A stretch of 64,000 bases of DNA from Bacillaceae bacterium JMAK1 (GCA_012970285.1 JIBW01000001.1:1-64000), one strand, 5' to 3'. Shown: positions 8,540 to 17,744, counted from the stretch's first letter. A program made the numbers and translations. Notes: generated by a model from the sequence alone, not told the origin.

Positions 8540-9392
8540 AGTAAGAGGCTTAACGAGACGAATGGGCGATAGTCAGTTAGGATCGATCAATTTAGACGTC
8601 GAGCGTGGAACCGTACATGCAATCATTGGAAACAACGGTGCAGGAAAAACGACGTTGTTCGAGGCGATGTCAGGGGATTATCCTGGTAAAGGATCAATTA
8701 CAATAAATGGTCATCCGGTTTCGTCATTAAAAGGAAAAGAGCAGTTCTCGTATATCCCACAAACGATAACAGAGTTAGAAGCGTTCTCATTAAGAATTCT
8801 TCATAAGTTACACAAGACACATGACTCTCTGTGGCGCGAAGATCGATTTCAAACGCTCGTAAAGCAATTCAATCTTCCAATGAATAAACACTTACAAAGA
8901 ATGTCCATCGGTATGAAGCAAAAATCAATTCTTGCATTGCAGTTATCTAGAGATACTCCGTTGCTCATGTTAGATGAACCATACACGGGCCTTGATATGG
9001 AAGGACAACAGATTCTTGACCGATTACTACTTCAACATATGGAAGCAAGTGACGATCATGCGATTGTGCTTGCCACACATATTGCAGATGAGGTTCAACG
9101 TCTAGCTGATTATATTTCTATTTTACATGACGGAACGTTGAGTGAACGTGTGGAAAAAGACGAGCTCCAACGGCGTTGGCAACGTATTTGGATTGAAGAA
9201 CGTGTGGAAGGAATTAATCAAGCACCAGGTGTTGTATCTGTTAGTAGCACACGTACACAAGAAATCATTACTCAAGATGCAGCAGCAACAAAAGCGTGGC
9301 TCACAGAACGCGATGTTATGGTTATTAAAAGCCAAAGCCTAAAGTTACATGAATCGATTCCGCACATATTAAAAACTGGGGTGAGCGCATGA
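8532..9392 (+). CDS. ABC transporter ATPase, YtrB/YhcG-like
   Basis: A 286-residue nucleotide-binding subunit. Walker A is GNNGAGKTT (about residues 34-42), the signature is the variant LQRMSIGMKQK, Walker B is LLMLDEPYTGLD and the switch His is in LATHIADE. The C-terminal 70 residues form a separate small domain as in other exporter ATPases. It starts 8 nt inside the GntR gene and overlaps the next ATPase by 4 nt. It probably pairs with the two upstream membrane proteins, since the next ATPase has its own permease. Confidence 0.85.
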   Translation: MLKVRGLTRRMGDSQLGSINLDVERGTVHAIIGNNGAGKTTLFEAMSGDYPGKGSITINGHPVSSLKGKEQFSYIPQTITELEAFSLRILHKLHKTHDSLWREDRFQTLVKQFNLPMNKHLQRMSIGMKQKSILALQLSRDTPLLMLDEPYTGLDMEGQQILDRLLLQHMEASDDHAIVLATHIADEVQRLADYISILHDGTLSERVEKDELQRRWQRIWIEERVEGINQAPGVVSVSSTRTQEIITQDAAATKAWLTERDVMVIKSQSLKLHESIPHILKTGVSA

Positions 9393-10297
9393 ATGAAGTC
9401 GTTGTAGACATTAAACATGTCAAAAAAAGCTTTCGCACGAAGAAGGCAGTGAATGATTTATCGCTATCTGTTAGCCGAGGCAAAATCACAGGGATTCTTG
9501 GTCCAAACGGAGCAGGAAAGTCGACGATGATCCGGATGTTGATGGGAATTATGATTCCTGATGAAGGTGAAGTCATCTATCATCTTGAAAGTAATGAGAA
9601 AATTCCACGCTCTCGAATTGGATTCTTACCTGAAGAACGTGGGTTGTATAAGAACGAAAAAGTGATGGATGTTATTCTTTATTTGGCCGATCTCAAAGAT
9701 TATGACAAAGAGAAAGCAAAAAGTCGTGCAACAGCATTACTCGCACGTTTAGGTTTAGAAGGCCATGAGAAGTCGAAGATTGAAGAGCTTTCTAAAGGGA
9801 TGGCTCAGAAAGTTCAGTTCATCGGTGCGATTATTCATGAACCAGAGTTTCTTATTTTAGATGAGCCATTTTCAGGACTGGACCCAGTTAGCCAAGATGT
9901 ATTTAAAGAAGAGATTCAGGCGTTAGCAGACAATGGTACTGCAATTTTGTTATCGGCGCATCAAATGAACATCGTTGAGCGACTTTGCGATGAAATCTTC
10001 CTGATTCATAAAGGTGAAAAGGTTGTTTATGATACAGTCAACAACATAAAAGAGCAATTCTCGAATTATAAATGTGTTCTTGTAAATACAGATCATACGT
10101 ATCCATTCTCAGACGATGAGCGAGTGGAGAGAGTCGAACTAGAAGGAAATCAGACGACGATTCATTTTCATCAAGACGTTCATCCATTATCGTACATTCG
10201 TAGCTTTCCAGATGATTTACATTGGGATGAGCTTCATATCGATCGAAAATCATTGCACGACATCTTCGTCTCCATTGCGAAAGGAGAAGATTCATGA
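9389..10297 (+). CDS. ABC transporter ATPase, NatA/YhaQ/YhcH-like
   Basis: A 302-residue ATPase with Walker A GPNGAGKS, signature ELSKGMAQKVQ, Walker B LILDEPFSGLD and switch LLSAHQMN. The C-terminal extension after residue 220 is typical of NatA-type exporter ATPases. ATGA overlaps join it to the preceding ATPase and the following permease. With the next gene it forms a NatAB-like pair (sodium or drug extrusion in characterised relatives); the substrate here is not readable from sequence. Confidence 0.85.
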   Translation: MNEVVVDIKHVKKSFRTKKAVNDLSLSVSRGKITGILGPNGAGKSTMIRMLMGIMIPDEGEVIYHLESNEKIPRSRIGFLPEERGLYKNEKVMDVILYLADLKDYDKEKAKSRATALLARLGLEGHEKSKIEELSKGMAQKVQFIGAIIHEPEFLILDEPFSGLDPVSQDVFKEEIQALADNGTAILLSAHQMNIVERLCDEIFLIHKGEKVVYDTVNNIKEQFSNYKCVLVNTDHTYPFSDDERVERVELEGNQTTIHFHQDVHPLSYIRSFPDDLHWDELHIDRKSLHDIFVSIAKGEDS

Positions 10298-11520
10298 GAA
10301 GCAAAAAACTAAAAGTCGCCAAATGGGAAATCAAGCGCAACTTGCAAAATAAAACATTCATTATCTCGACATTTGTTACGCCTGCAATTTTTATGTTCTT
10401 TCTATTGATTGGGTCATTTGTAGGTGGTAATGACGAGCCTGAGATGACAGAGGTGGGAAGTGGAACAACTGACTTAGAAGTTGCTGTTCACGTTGCAGGA
10501 GACGAAGAAGCGGTTGAGTCTTTCCAAAGCATAGCCATAGAAGAGGCTGTGGTCGCCCAATATGAACCATTTGACGGAGACGTTTCTGAACTTGAAGAAC
10601 GTGCATCAGAAGAGGCGATTGCATATGTCCATATTGAAGATCCAACGAGTGCAACTCTTGTCGTATCAGAAGAGTTTACGAATGGAACTATGCTCATTCG
10701 AACTGAGGTACAACAACTGTTACAAAGCATGCAACTTGCAGAGGTTGGTGTAGAGCCAGCTGAGCGCGAACTCGTTTTATCAACAACTGTACCGATACAA
10801 ACGATTAGTAGTGGAGAAGAGTTTGCTTGGTTGGAAGACATTATTCCTGCGGCATTCGGTGGAATTGTATTATTGAGTATCATTATGACAGGAATGATGA
10901 CGTTAAACAGCTCCATGCAAGAGAAGAAAGACAAAATCGCTGAAACATTACTTTCTTCTGTAAGTCCTAATCAACTCATGCAAGGTAAGATCTTAGGCTA
11001 TTTTGTCGTAGGTATGGCTCAAGTCGCCGTCTGGCTCTTGCTCGTTATACCGTTCGCTGAAATCTTTAGCGATTTTACGATCATCGAACACTTATTTACT
11101 CCGTTAACGCTTTTGTATCTTCTTTACGCGGTTCTCGGTTATCTGCTCTTTGCTTCTATGTATGTGGCGCTTGGAGCGACAATGGAAGATGCCAGTACAG
11201 CTAGTAATTTAACGGGTATGTTAATGATGTTGCCATTTTTACCATTTGCGCTCATATGGGTGTTCATATCTGATCCAAATGGTATTGTGTCGATCGTTGC
11301 AAGTTACTTCCCGTTCAGTGCGTCAGCAGCGATGATTGTTCGAATTGTTATGCTCGATGAACTGCCAGTCTTAGAGATTGTGATTTCACTACTCGTCTTA
11401 GTCGTCTTCGTATGGCTAATGATGAACGCAGCGGGTAAGGTCTACCGCACGGCGATGCTCATGTCAGGGAAGAATGTGACGCCTGGCGAAATTATTCGTA
11501 TGATTCGTCATAAAGATTAA
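10294..11520 (+). CDS. NatB/YhaP-like ABC-2 permease
   Basis: A 408-residue permease: one N-terminal membrane segment (residues 22-42), a large extracytoplasmic acidic domain (about 45-175), then five or six membrane segments. Between them lies the ABC-2 motif ETLLSSVSPNQLMQGKILG. This is the NatB/YhaP/YhcI layout. It is the last gene of the six-gene operon, with a terminator 35 nt downstream. The external domain is Glu-rich. Substrate unknown. Confidence 0.83.
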   Translation: MRSKKLKVAKWEIKRNLQNKTFIISTFVTPAIFMFFLLIGSFVGGNDEPEMTEVGSGTTDLEVAVHVAGDEEAVESFQSIAIEEAVVAQYEPFDGDVSELEERASEEAIAYVHIEDPTSATLVVSEEFTNGTMLIRTEVQQLLQSMQLAEVGVEPAERELVLSTTVPIQTISSGEEFAWLEDIIPAAFGGIVLLSIIMTGMMTLNSSMQEKKDKIAETLLSSVSPNQLMQGKILGYFVVGMAQVAVWLLLVIPFAEIFSDFTIIEHLFTPLTLLYLLYAVLGYLLFASMYVALGATMEDASTASNLTGMLMMLPFLPFALIWVFISDPNGIVSIVASYFPFSASAAMIVRIVMLDELPVLEIVISLLVLVVFVWLMMNAAGKVYRTAMLMSGKNVTPGEIIRMIRHKD

Positions 11521-11555
11521 GTGATGGTAAATAGTAAAGAATGAAGGTTAAATAC

Positions 11556-11606
11556 TCCCTTTAAAGTAAACACTTAATAAAGTGAAAACTTTGAAGGGAT
11601 TTTTTA
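11556..11606 (+). terminator. Rho-independent terminator of the GntR-linked ABC operon
   Basis: TCCCTTTAAAGT (11556-11567) pairs with ACTTTGAAGGGA (11588-11599), one G-U pair, with an inner CACTT/AGTG mini-stem, followed by six Ts. Confidence 0.85.
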
Positions 11607-11623
11607 ACTTTATAAATTGTATA

Positions 11624-11689
11624 TTTTAAGAATAATATAGAGTGTTCGAATGGTTTCAGTTTCATGTTGATTTGCTTATATTCTTAAAA
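11624..11689. repeat. 11-bp perfect inverted repeat ahead of the Shango-like cassette
   Basis: TTTTAAGAATA (11624-11634) and its exact complement TATTCTTAAAA (11679-11689) are separated by 44 nt. It lies between the upstream operon terminator and the cassette promoter at 11716. It could be an operator, a weak hairpin or a scar of insertion; the AT-rich context makes a chance match possible. Confidence 0.45.
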
Positions 11690-11715
11690 CACCATAAAAA
11701 TTATAGAAACCAGCA

Positions 11716-11744
11716 TTTAAATCTTGAGAGTATCGGAGTATAAT
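11716..11744 (+). promoter_or_regulatory. Candidate sigma-A promoter of the Shango-like operon
   Basis: TTTAAA (11716-11721), a 17-nt spacer and a consensus TATAAT (11739-11744). The predicted start near 11751 leaves a leader of about 38 nt before the ATG at 11789. The -35 is weak (4 of 6). Confidence 0.6.
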
Positions 11745-11788
11745 TAGGATAAATATGTAACTAAATTCAGCCGAAAGGCGGAGGATAA

Positions 11789-13939
11789 ATGAAGGGGAAA
11801 TCGAAAGTTTCTGGTTATCTATTGGCTGTTTTCCTTGGTTTTATTGGAGCCCATTCGTTTTACTATGGTCGAGTATGGCGAGGGGTCCTTTATTTTGCAC
11901 TGAACTTTATAGTAACACCGATAATTCCAATGCTCCTTGGTTGGATAGACACCATTTACTTACACAAATGGCACGAACAAGAGACGTCTGGTGTTCCTGC
12001 TAAGAAGAAGGTAACCGCTCCACAAACACAACCGCAAGTACAAGCACAAAAACCCGTTGTTCCAACACAAAAACCTGAGACTTCACCAATCATAGAACAA
12101 GAAGCAAACATTGAAGAACCTAAAGAAGTCAAGCCGGAACCGGTCGTCGCAGAAGAAGTCACTCTACCTCAACCGACCGAACAATTAGACCCACCGGCAA
12201 ATCCGGAGAAAAAGAAGGGTACCTTTTCAAGTATCTTTAATCCAGAGAAGAACGTCATCCTTGATAAGTACGCCCACATCAAAACGCCTCAAAGTATATT
12301 AATTGAAGTGAAGAACTTAGAAACGAAACCGAAACCAAAGAAAAATGAGGTTTACTATTTAAACAGGGAAGACTTGTTCTTCATCGACTCCATGAAGTAC
12401 CGTTATAAATTAGGCTCAAAAACGCGCGAAATACCATTAAAAGCGTACTACACAACGTTTTCTGATTTATCAAAAGTGCAAAAAGACTGGTACTTCTATT
12501 GGCGCAATGAGGTCATACAAGGTCGATATCCCGATGTTGATTTAAGTTACGTCATGTTGTTTTCGTATGAACTGATTAATTATTCCTATAACAAGAAAGC
12601 AGCCTTCAACATCAGTATGATGGAAATTCTCCATGAAGCGTATCATGGACGCATTCGACAACTGGATTATTACTTAGGTGAATGGATAGGCGATATGTTG
12701 CTAGAAGTGGGGGAAGATGAATTGGCATCGAAGTGGGTTCAATCTAGCCGTTCCCACCGAAACATCAAACTGTATGAAGAACTTCAAAACCCAGACAAAC
12801 CGATTAATAAAATCTCCATCACAACGTGGAAATCGATGGTCTCCAATCACCGAGAGACGCCTTTTTATCAAGAACACAAAAAGCAAGTTCATAAGGTATT
12901 CAAAGAAGGCGCTGCTTTGCATGCAGAGTTTATCGAGCGTGAAGGAGAAAACCTGATTGATTATTGGTTCGTGAGTAACTCATACCGGGACGTGAAAAGC
13001 ACGTTCAATGCAGCGGTCGTGGTTCGTAAAGCATACGATGTCCATGTGTATGTTGACGAAGTGGAACCAACGGATGAATGCAGAGCAGAAATCACTGCTC
13101 TCTACAAAACCTCAGAGAACATTGTGCGCGAACTAAATGGAGAGAAACGGAAACTGAAAGTTAATGAGAACGACCTTCCAGAGGGACTGAAAGAGAAGCT
13201 CGAAGAATGTTTCGGACTACGAACACCAGAAACCGAAGAGGTCGAAGAACCGGTTTTCATAGATGCCAAACCAGAGAAGAACGAATCCCGAGACCACGAA
13301 GGCATTGACTCGGAGCGGTTTACAACGGTACAAGACTCTGACGGGGAGGTATACGGTGAGCCCATCCCACCTCAACCTGAAGAAGAACCGAAAAAGTCGA
13401 AGACGATTGCCTTTGATATGGATAAAATTCGAAAACTTCAAAGTGAACAAGAGAAGATGATTTTAAATGTGAATGGCAAATTGAATCAACCTCCAACGGA
13501 TGCGCCACCAGCGACAGAACAACCCGTTGAGGTTGCATCGACACAAGAAGCGGTTGAAGAGAAGGTCGTGAATCTCGACCCACCCGCTCCAGACGAAGTA
13601 ACAGAAGCACCAACACCAGCACAAAGTAAAACGAACACAACTGTTATCTCACTCTTTGATGATGACGAAGAGGTGGATGCAGAGGCGTTTATTGAATCAT
13701 TAACCCAAGACGAGATTGCCTTTATCAATACTTTCAAAGAAGGGCAGCTCTCCGAAGAGATCGCTGCAACGTTCGCAAAGCAACAAGGGTTTATGCTTGG
13801 GATGGTTGTAACGGACTTGAACGAAAAGGCAGAAGAACACTTAGGCGATAACTTATTAGAAACTCAAGACGAGTTCCTAATTATCCATGAAGAATTTGAA
13901 GATGTGATGAATGATATACGAGCGAAGGGAGTTGGATAA
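11789..13939 (+). CDS. sngA: SngA-like TM2/TerB-N/TerB-C protein of a Shango-type defence system
   Basis: A 716-residue multi-domain protein. Residues about 5-60 form a TM2 domain: the FLGFIGAHSFYYGR motif, two hydrophobic helices, and WIDTIYL. Residues 66-150 are a Pro/Glu/Gln-rich linker. A TerB-N-type domain begins near residue 195 (YKLGSKTREIPLKAYY) and continues through DWYFYWRNEVIQGRYPDVD to about 415. After a second acidic linker (about 480-620) comes a TerB-C-type domain (635-716; DEIAFINTFKEGQLS). TerB proteins are thought to act at the membrane in stress and defence assemblies. It sits 3 nt before an ATPase gene and is followed by a helicase gene, the Shango order. GGAGG precedes the ATG. 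Biochemical role unknown. Confidence 0.8.
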   Translation: MKGKSKVSGYLLAVFLGFIGAHSFYYGRVWRGVLYFALNFIVTPIIPMLLGWIDTIYLHKWHEQETSGVPAKKKVTAPQTQPQVQAQKPVVPTQKPETSPIIEQEANIEEPKEVKPEPVVAEEVTLPQPTEQLDPPANPEKKKGTFSSIFNPEKNVILDKYAHIKTPQSILIEVKNLETKPKPKKNEVYYLNREDLFFIDSMKYRYKLGSKTREIPLKAYYTTFSDLSKVQKDWYFYWRNEVIQGRYPDVDLSYVMLFSYELINYSYNKKAAFNISMMEILHEAYHGRIRQLDYYLGEWIGDMLLEVGEDELASKWVQSSRSHRNIKLYEELQNPDKPINKISITTWKSMVSNHRETPFYQEHKKQVHKVFKEGAALHAEFIEREGENLIDYWFVSNSYRDVKSTFNAAVVVRKAYDVHVYVDEVEPTDECRAEITALYKTSENIVRELNGEKRKLKVNENDLPEGLKEKLEECFGLRTPETEEVEEPVFIDAKPEKNESRDHEGIDSERFTTVQDSDGEVYGEPIPPQPEEEPKKSKTIAFDMDKIRKLQSEQEKMILNVNGKLNQPPTDAPPATEQPVEVASTQEAVEEKVVNLDPPAPDEVTEAPTPAQSKTNTTVISLFDDDEEVDAEAFIESLTQDEIAFINTFKEGQLSEEIAATFAKQQGFMLGMVVTDLNEKAEEHLGDNLLETQDEFLIIHEEFEDVMNDIRAKGVG

Positions 13940-13942
13940 AAC

Positions 13943-15322
13943 GTGAACATCAAGAAGAAGGATTCCACTGCCATCCTCAATGCCCTTTCAGGAGGTGTCG
14001 TCCCAAGCCGTGGCTTGCAATACGTCATGGTGGGGCGACAACAAGAGGCGGACCAAATCATGAAAGACTTAGCGAACATTAAGGAAGGGGCATCGTTCGT
14101 TAAGTTCTTTATTGGTGATTTCGGTAGTGGGAAGAGCTTTGTTCAAGCGCTCATCCAACAAATCGCATTTAAGGAGCGGTTTATTGTTTCCAAAGCAGAC
14201 TTTACACCAGAGCGTAGGCTCTATGCCAGTGATGGAAAAGCTTTAGCGATGTATACGGAAATGATGAACAATTTGTCGACGAGTACAAAGCCAGATGGCA
14301 ATGCCTTAGGGACGATTCTCGATAAGTGGATATCCGATGTGCAACGGCAGGTGGTAGAAGAACGTGGATACAACGGCATCGACCTCAATAATCGCAACTA
14401 CTTAAGAGATGTAAAACAAAGCATCGAAGACGTCGTGAATCAATTGGATTCGTTGGTGGGTGGGTACGACTTATCGCGCATCTTAACCTCGTACTATGAC
14501 GGGTTTGTGATGGATGATTCAGAGAAGCAACGAAATGCTCTCCGATGGTTACGAGGGGAATTCACCACAAAGACCGAGGCACGTCAAGATTTAGGGGTAC
14601 GAGAGATTATCGATGACCACTCCTATTATGATTACATCAAAGTTTTCTCGCAGTTTTTCCGTAAGATTGGGTACTCCGGGTTGGTGATTAACTTTGATGA
14701 GGCGATTAACTTATACAAAATCACCCATACCCAAAGCCGCGAGAAGAACTATGAAACCATCCTTAAAATTTACAATGATACGTTGCAAGGCAATCTTGAA
14801 GGCTTGTACTTGACCTTTGGTGGGACGCCAACGTTCTTAGAAGATGAACGAAAAGGGTTGTTCAGCTATGCGGCCTTGAAGCGAAGACTGCAAACCAACC
14901 GCTATGAGACCGCTGAATTTCGTGATTTATCTCAACCGGTGATTACCTTAACACCGCTCAAACACGACGAAACGTTTGTGCTCGTGAATAAAATCAAAGA
15001 GATACACGCCATTCATTATAAATATGAGGATACGATTAGCGAAGTAGAAGTCATGCAGTTTATCAATGAAGAGTACAACCGACCGGGTGCCGAGGACCAT
15101 TTAACGCCTGGGGATGTCGTTCGGCACTGGGTTCAAGCGCTCGATATGATTCATCAAAACCCTGAATATGATCGAACGCGGATATTTGGCGAAGTGGTTC
15201 GAGAAGAGAAGAAGCTAGAAACCGAAACACCCGAAACACCTGAAGCGCTGGAAAAACCAGAAGAAGCTGGAAAACCAGAGGAAGTCCGTCCCAAATCTCG
15301 TTTCACAACCTCAGAAGTGTAG
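13943..15322 (+). CDS. sngB: SngB-like P-loop ATPase, BrxD family (DUF2791)
   Basis: A 459-residue ATPase with the BrxC/BrxD-type opening RGLQYVMVGRQQEADQI (residues 24-40). Walker A is GDFGSGKS (58-65). Walker B ends in hydrophobic residues plus Asp252-Glu253 (LVINFDEA), followed by FGGTPTF at the sensor position. The last 40 residues are a Pro/Glu-rich tail. The start is GTG 13943 with AAGGGAG upstream, 3 nt after sngA. The family is paired with Lhr-like helicases in Shango and type 2 BREX. It probably loads or controls the SngC helicase (inference). Confidence 0.82.
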   Translation: MNIKKKDSTAILNALSGGVVPSRGLQYVMVGRQQEADQIMKDLANIKEGASFVKFFIGDFGSGKSFVQALIQQIAFKERFIVSKADFTPERRLYASDGKALAMYTEMMNNLSTSTKPDGNALGTILDKWISDVQRQVVEERGYNGIDLNNRNYLRDVKQSIEDVVNQLDSLVGGYDLSRILTSYYDGFVMDDSEKQRNALRWLRGEFTTKTEARQDLGVREIIDDHSYYDYIKVFSQFFRKIGYSGLVINFDEAINLYKITHTQSREKNYETILKIYNDTLQGNLEGLYLTFGGTPTFLEDERKGLFSYAALKRRLQTNRYETAEFRDLSQPVITLTPLKHDETFVLVNKIKEIHAIHYKYEDTISEVEVMQFINEEYNRPGAEDHLTPGDVVRHWVQALDMIHQNPEYDRTRIFGEVVREEKKLETETPETPEALEKPEEAGKPEEVRPKSRFTTSEV

Positions 15323-15331
15323 GTGAATGCT

Positions 15332-17470
15332 GTGAGTTCATTTCAATTACTATCACGCTCGATACAAAAGAAAATCTGGGATATGAAATGGTCGTCGTTT
15401 ACACCGATTCAAGAAAGCACGATACCCGTACTCATCAACTCAACAAAAGACATTGTCATTTCATCAGCGACAGCTTCGGGGAAAACCGAAGCTGCTTTTC
15501 TTCCGATACTATCAAACATTGAAACGAGCGGTCAGGGAGCACTCAAAGTGATGTACATTTCCCCACTCAAAGCCCTCATCAACAATCAATTCGAGCGGAT
15601 AGAGCAATTGTTAGAGGGGATGTATATCCCGCTCCACAAATGGCATGGGGACGTATCCGGAAGCAAGAAGAAATCCTTCGTGAAAAAACCCTCGGGCATC
15701 TTACAAATCACACCGGAGTCGATTGAGAGTTTGTTCATCAACCGTACAGAAGCGTTGGCGCATATTTTCAAAGACTTGGAGTACATCATCATTGATGAAG
15801 TGCACTCGTTCGTCAGTGCAGACCGAGGTGTGCAATTGCGTTCCCTGTTGTCCCGGATTGAAGCCTATACGAACCAACGACCACGAATCATCGGCTTATC
15901 CGCAACCATTGATAACTTCCAATTGGTGAAGGAGTGGGTGCGTTACGAAGACCCAGACAATGTGGAAGTGATTGAAGCCAAAGGGAGTGAACGGAAGCTT
16001 AATTATCACCTGATGCACCTACCGGTAGATGAAGAGAGCAAGGAACCGCTCGGACTCTATGAAGACATCCGGTACGAACTCACCCGAGAAGCCAAAGCCA
16101 TTATCTTCTGTAATTCCAGAGCGGGAGTGGAACAAACGACCGTCTCCTTGAATCGATTAGCCAAGCGAGAAGGTGCGGGGGAAGTCTATTACACTCATCA
16201 TTCTTCTATTGATAAGAGTGAGCGGGAATACGTCGAGAAGTTGATGCAAGATACCAAAACCCCAAAATCCATCGTTTCCACAAGTACGTTAGAGCTTGGG
16301 ATTGATATTGGTAGCGTCGACATCATCATTCAAATCGACAGTACGTTTTCGGTCTCGTCATTAAAGCAACGCCTCGGTCGCTCAGGTCGTAAACAAGGTT
16401 CGGCACAGACATTGCAGTTGTATTCCACAAGCGCTTCTCAGATGCTACAGGCGATGGCGGTCATGGAGTTGGTGCTCGAAAAATGGATAGAACCCGCGAC
16501 ACGGTATCCGGTTCCTTACGACATTCTCTTTCAACAACTCCTATCCATGTGTAAAACCGCGAATGGCAAACCAAAAACCGAACTCCTCGACGCCATAGAG
16601 GGGAATCACATCTTCCATGAACTTGATAGAGAGAAAATCAACCAACTCATTGAGAACATGGTGGTCAACGACTACTTAGAGAAAGTATCTGGAAGAGGCG
16701 AATTGATTGTCGGTTGGGAAGGGGAGAAGATAGTCAATAGCCGGGAATTCTATGTCGTCTTTAAGACATCAGATACGTACAGTGTGATTCACGGAGCGAG
16801 AACCATCGGTACTTTTGATAAAGCGCATTTGGTCACCATCGGAGACAATGTCATTTTAGCGGGGAAGCTGTGGACCATCTTAGATGTTGATAAGGAGAAA
16901 AGTAAGGTCTATGTAGGGAAGGCGGTGAATGGAAAACCACCGAGATACCATAGTGGGGAAGCCAACACCCATCCTCGTATCGGAGAGAAGATGTTTGACC
17001 TTCTTATTTCAGACCAGGCAATCCCGTATGCAGATGAACACGCTCAAGCGACGTTACAGAGCATGCGTAGACCCTATCAATTGAATCACATCGCAGCGGG
17101 GGAGCGAATCATTTGGCAAGCCCCGATGAAACTCATTATCGAAACCTATACCGGAAGCAAGGTCGCACGGGCAATCACAATGGCACTCCGGTACCTTAGC
17201 TATCAAGCATCCTTACCAAATGGGTTAGGGGTAATTGAAGTTATAGGGATGAACAACAATACCGTCCATCTCTTACAACAACTCAAAGAAAAGAACTGGA
17301 CCGCTCCGTTATTGTTTACACAGCTCGCGGAACATGAACGGATGGAAACGAGGTATTCCCCGTACTTGCCCAGAAACTTACGAGAAGAAATCCAAGTGGA
17401 GAGTCAACTGGATGTCGAAGGCATGAAAGACTACCTAGAAAAAATCACATTCCGAGTGATTCCAAGTTAA
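15332..17470 (+). CDS. sngC: SngC-like superfamily 2 DEAH helicase (Lhr/BrxHI-like)
   Basis: A helicase of about 712 residues that should translocate on or unwind nucleic acid in the defence complex. Numbered from the GTG at 15323: Q-motif FTPIQESTIP; motif I SATASGKT (48-55); motif II DEVH (158-161); motif III LSATIDN; motif V STLELGIDIG; motif VI QRLGRSGRK. A winged-helix and Lhr-like C-terminal half follows (to about 715). GTG 15323 abuts the sngB stop, but AGGTGA better serves the GTG at 15332, so either start is possible. Near relatives are the BREX helicase BrxHI and Lhr. Confidence 0.83.
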   Translation: MSSFQLLSRSIQKKIWDMKWSSFTPIQESTIPVLINSTKDIVISSATASGKTEAAFLPILSNIETSGQGALKVMYISPLKALINNQFERIEQLLEGMYIPLHKWHGDVSGSKKKSFVKKPSGILQITPESIESLFINRTEALAHIFKDLEYIIIDEVHSFVSADRGVQLRSLLSRIEAYTNQRPRIIGLSATIDNFQLVKEWVRYEDPDNVEVIEAKGSERKLNYHLMHLPVDEESKEPLGLYEDIRYELTREAKAIIFCNSRAGVEQTTVSLNRLAKREGAGEVYYTHHSSIDKSEREYVEKLMQDTKTPKSIVSTSTLELGIDIGSVDIIIQIDSTFSVSSLKQRLGRSGRKQGSAQTLQLYSTSASQMLQAMAVMELVLEKWIEPATRYPVPYDILFQQLLSMCKTANGKPKTELLDAIEGNHIFHELDREKINQLIENMVVNDYLEKVSGRGELIVGWEGEKIVNSREFYVVFKTSDTYSVIHGARTIGTFDKAHLVTIGDNVILAGKLWTILDVDKEKSKVYVGKAVNGKPPRYHSGEANTHPRIGEKMFDLLISDQAIPYADEHAQATLQSMRRPYQLNHIAAGERIIWQAPMKLIIETYTGSKVARAITMALRYLSYQASLPNGLGVIEVIGMNNNTVHLLQQLKEKNWTAPLLFTQLAEHERMETRYSPYLPRNLREEIQVESQLDVEGMKDYLEKITFRVIPS

Positions 17471-17491
17471 TAGAATTCATCGAACTAAACA

Positions 17492-17519
17492 GTCGCGCTC
17501 ACACGGGCAGCGGCTTTTT
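17492..17519 (+). terminator. Terminator of the Shango-like operon
   Basis: A GC-rich 9-bp stem (17492-17500 with 17505-17514, one bulged A, loop ACAC) runs into five Ts, 22 nt after the helicase stop. Confidence 0.65.
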
Positions 17520-17715
17520 GTGTGGAAAGAACAATTAAAAAAATGTTAGAAAAAGATATGAAAGGAATATGTGTCGAGTTATCTATTTTAATATTCAGTT
17601 ATAATCGTCTCGACTGAACTCTGTTAACATGTTCAAATGTAAGAATTATGGTTCGATTCATGTATCAAATCATTGGAGTAATGCATCACCAATGTCTTCA
17701 GAGTACTTCATTTCT
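17520..17715. other. AT-rich intergenic stretch, no gene seen
   Basis: About 200 nt separate the Shango-like terminator from the patB promoter. No ORF with a ribosome site was found. GTCGAG (17573-17578) and CTCGAC (17609-17614) form a 6-bp inverted repeat around a TATAAT at 17600-17605 that lacks a good -35. Confidence 0.4.
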
Positions 17716-17744
17716 TTGCTGAATCAATAAAGGTACAGTACAAT
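17716..17744 (+). promoter_or_regulatory. Sigma-A promoter of patB
   Basis: TTGCTG (17716-17721), exactly 17 nt, then TACAAT (17739-17744). The predicted start near 17751 gives a leader of about 26 nt. Confidence 0.7.
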
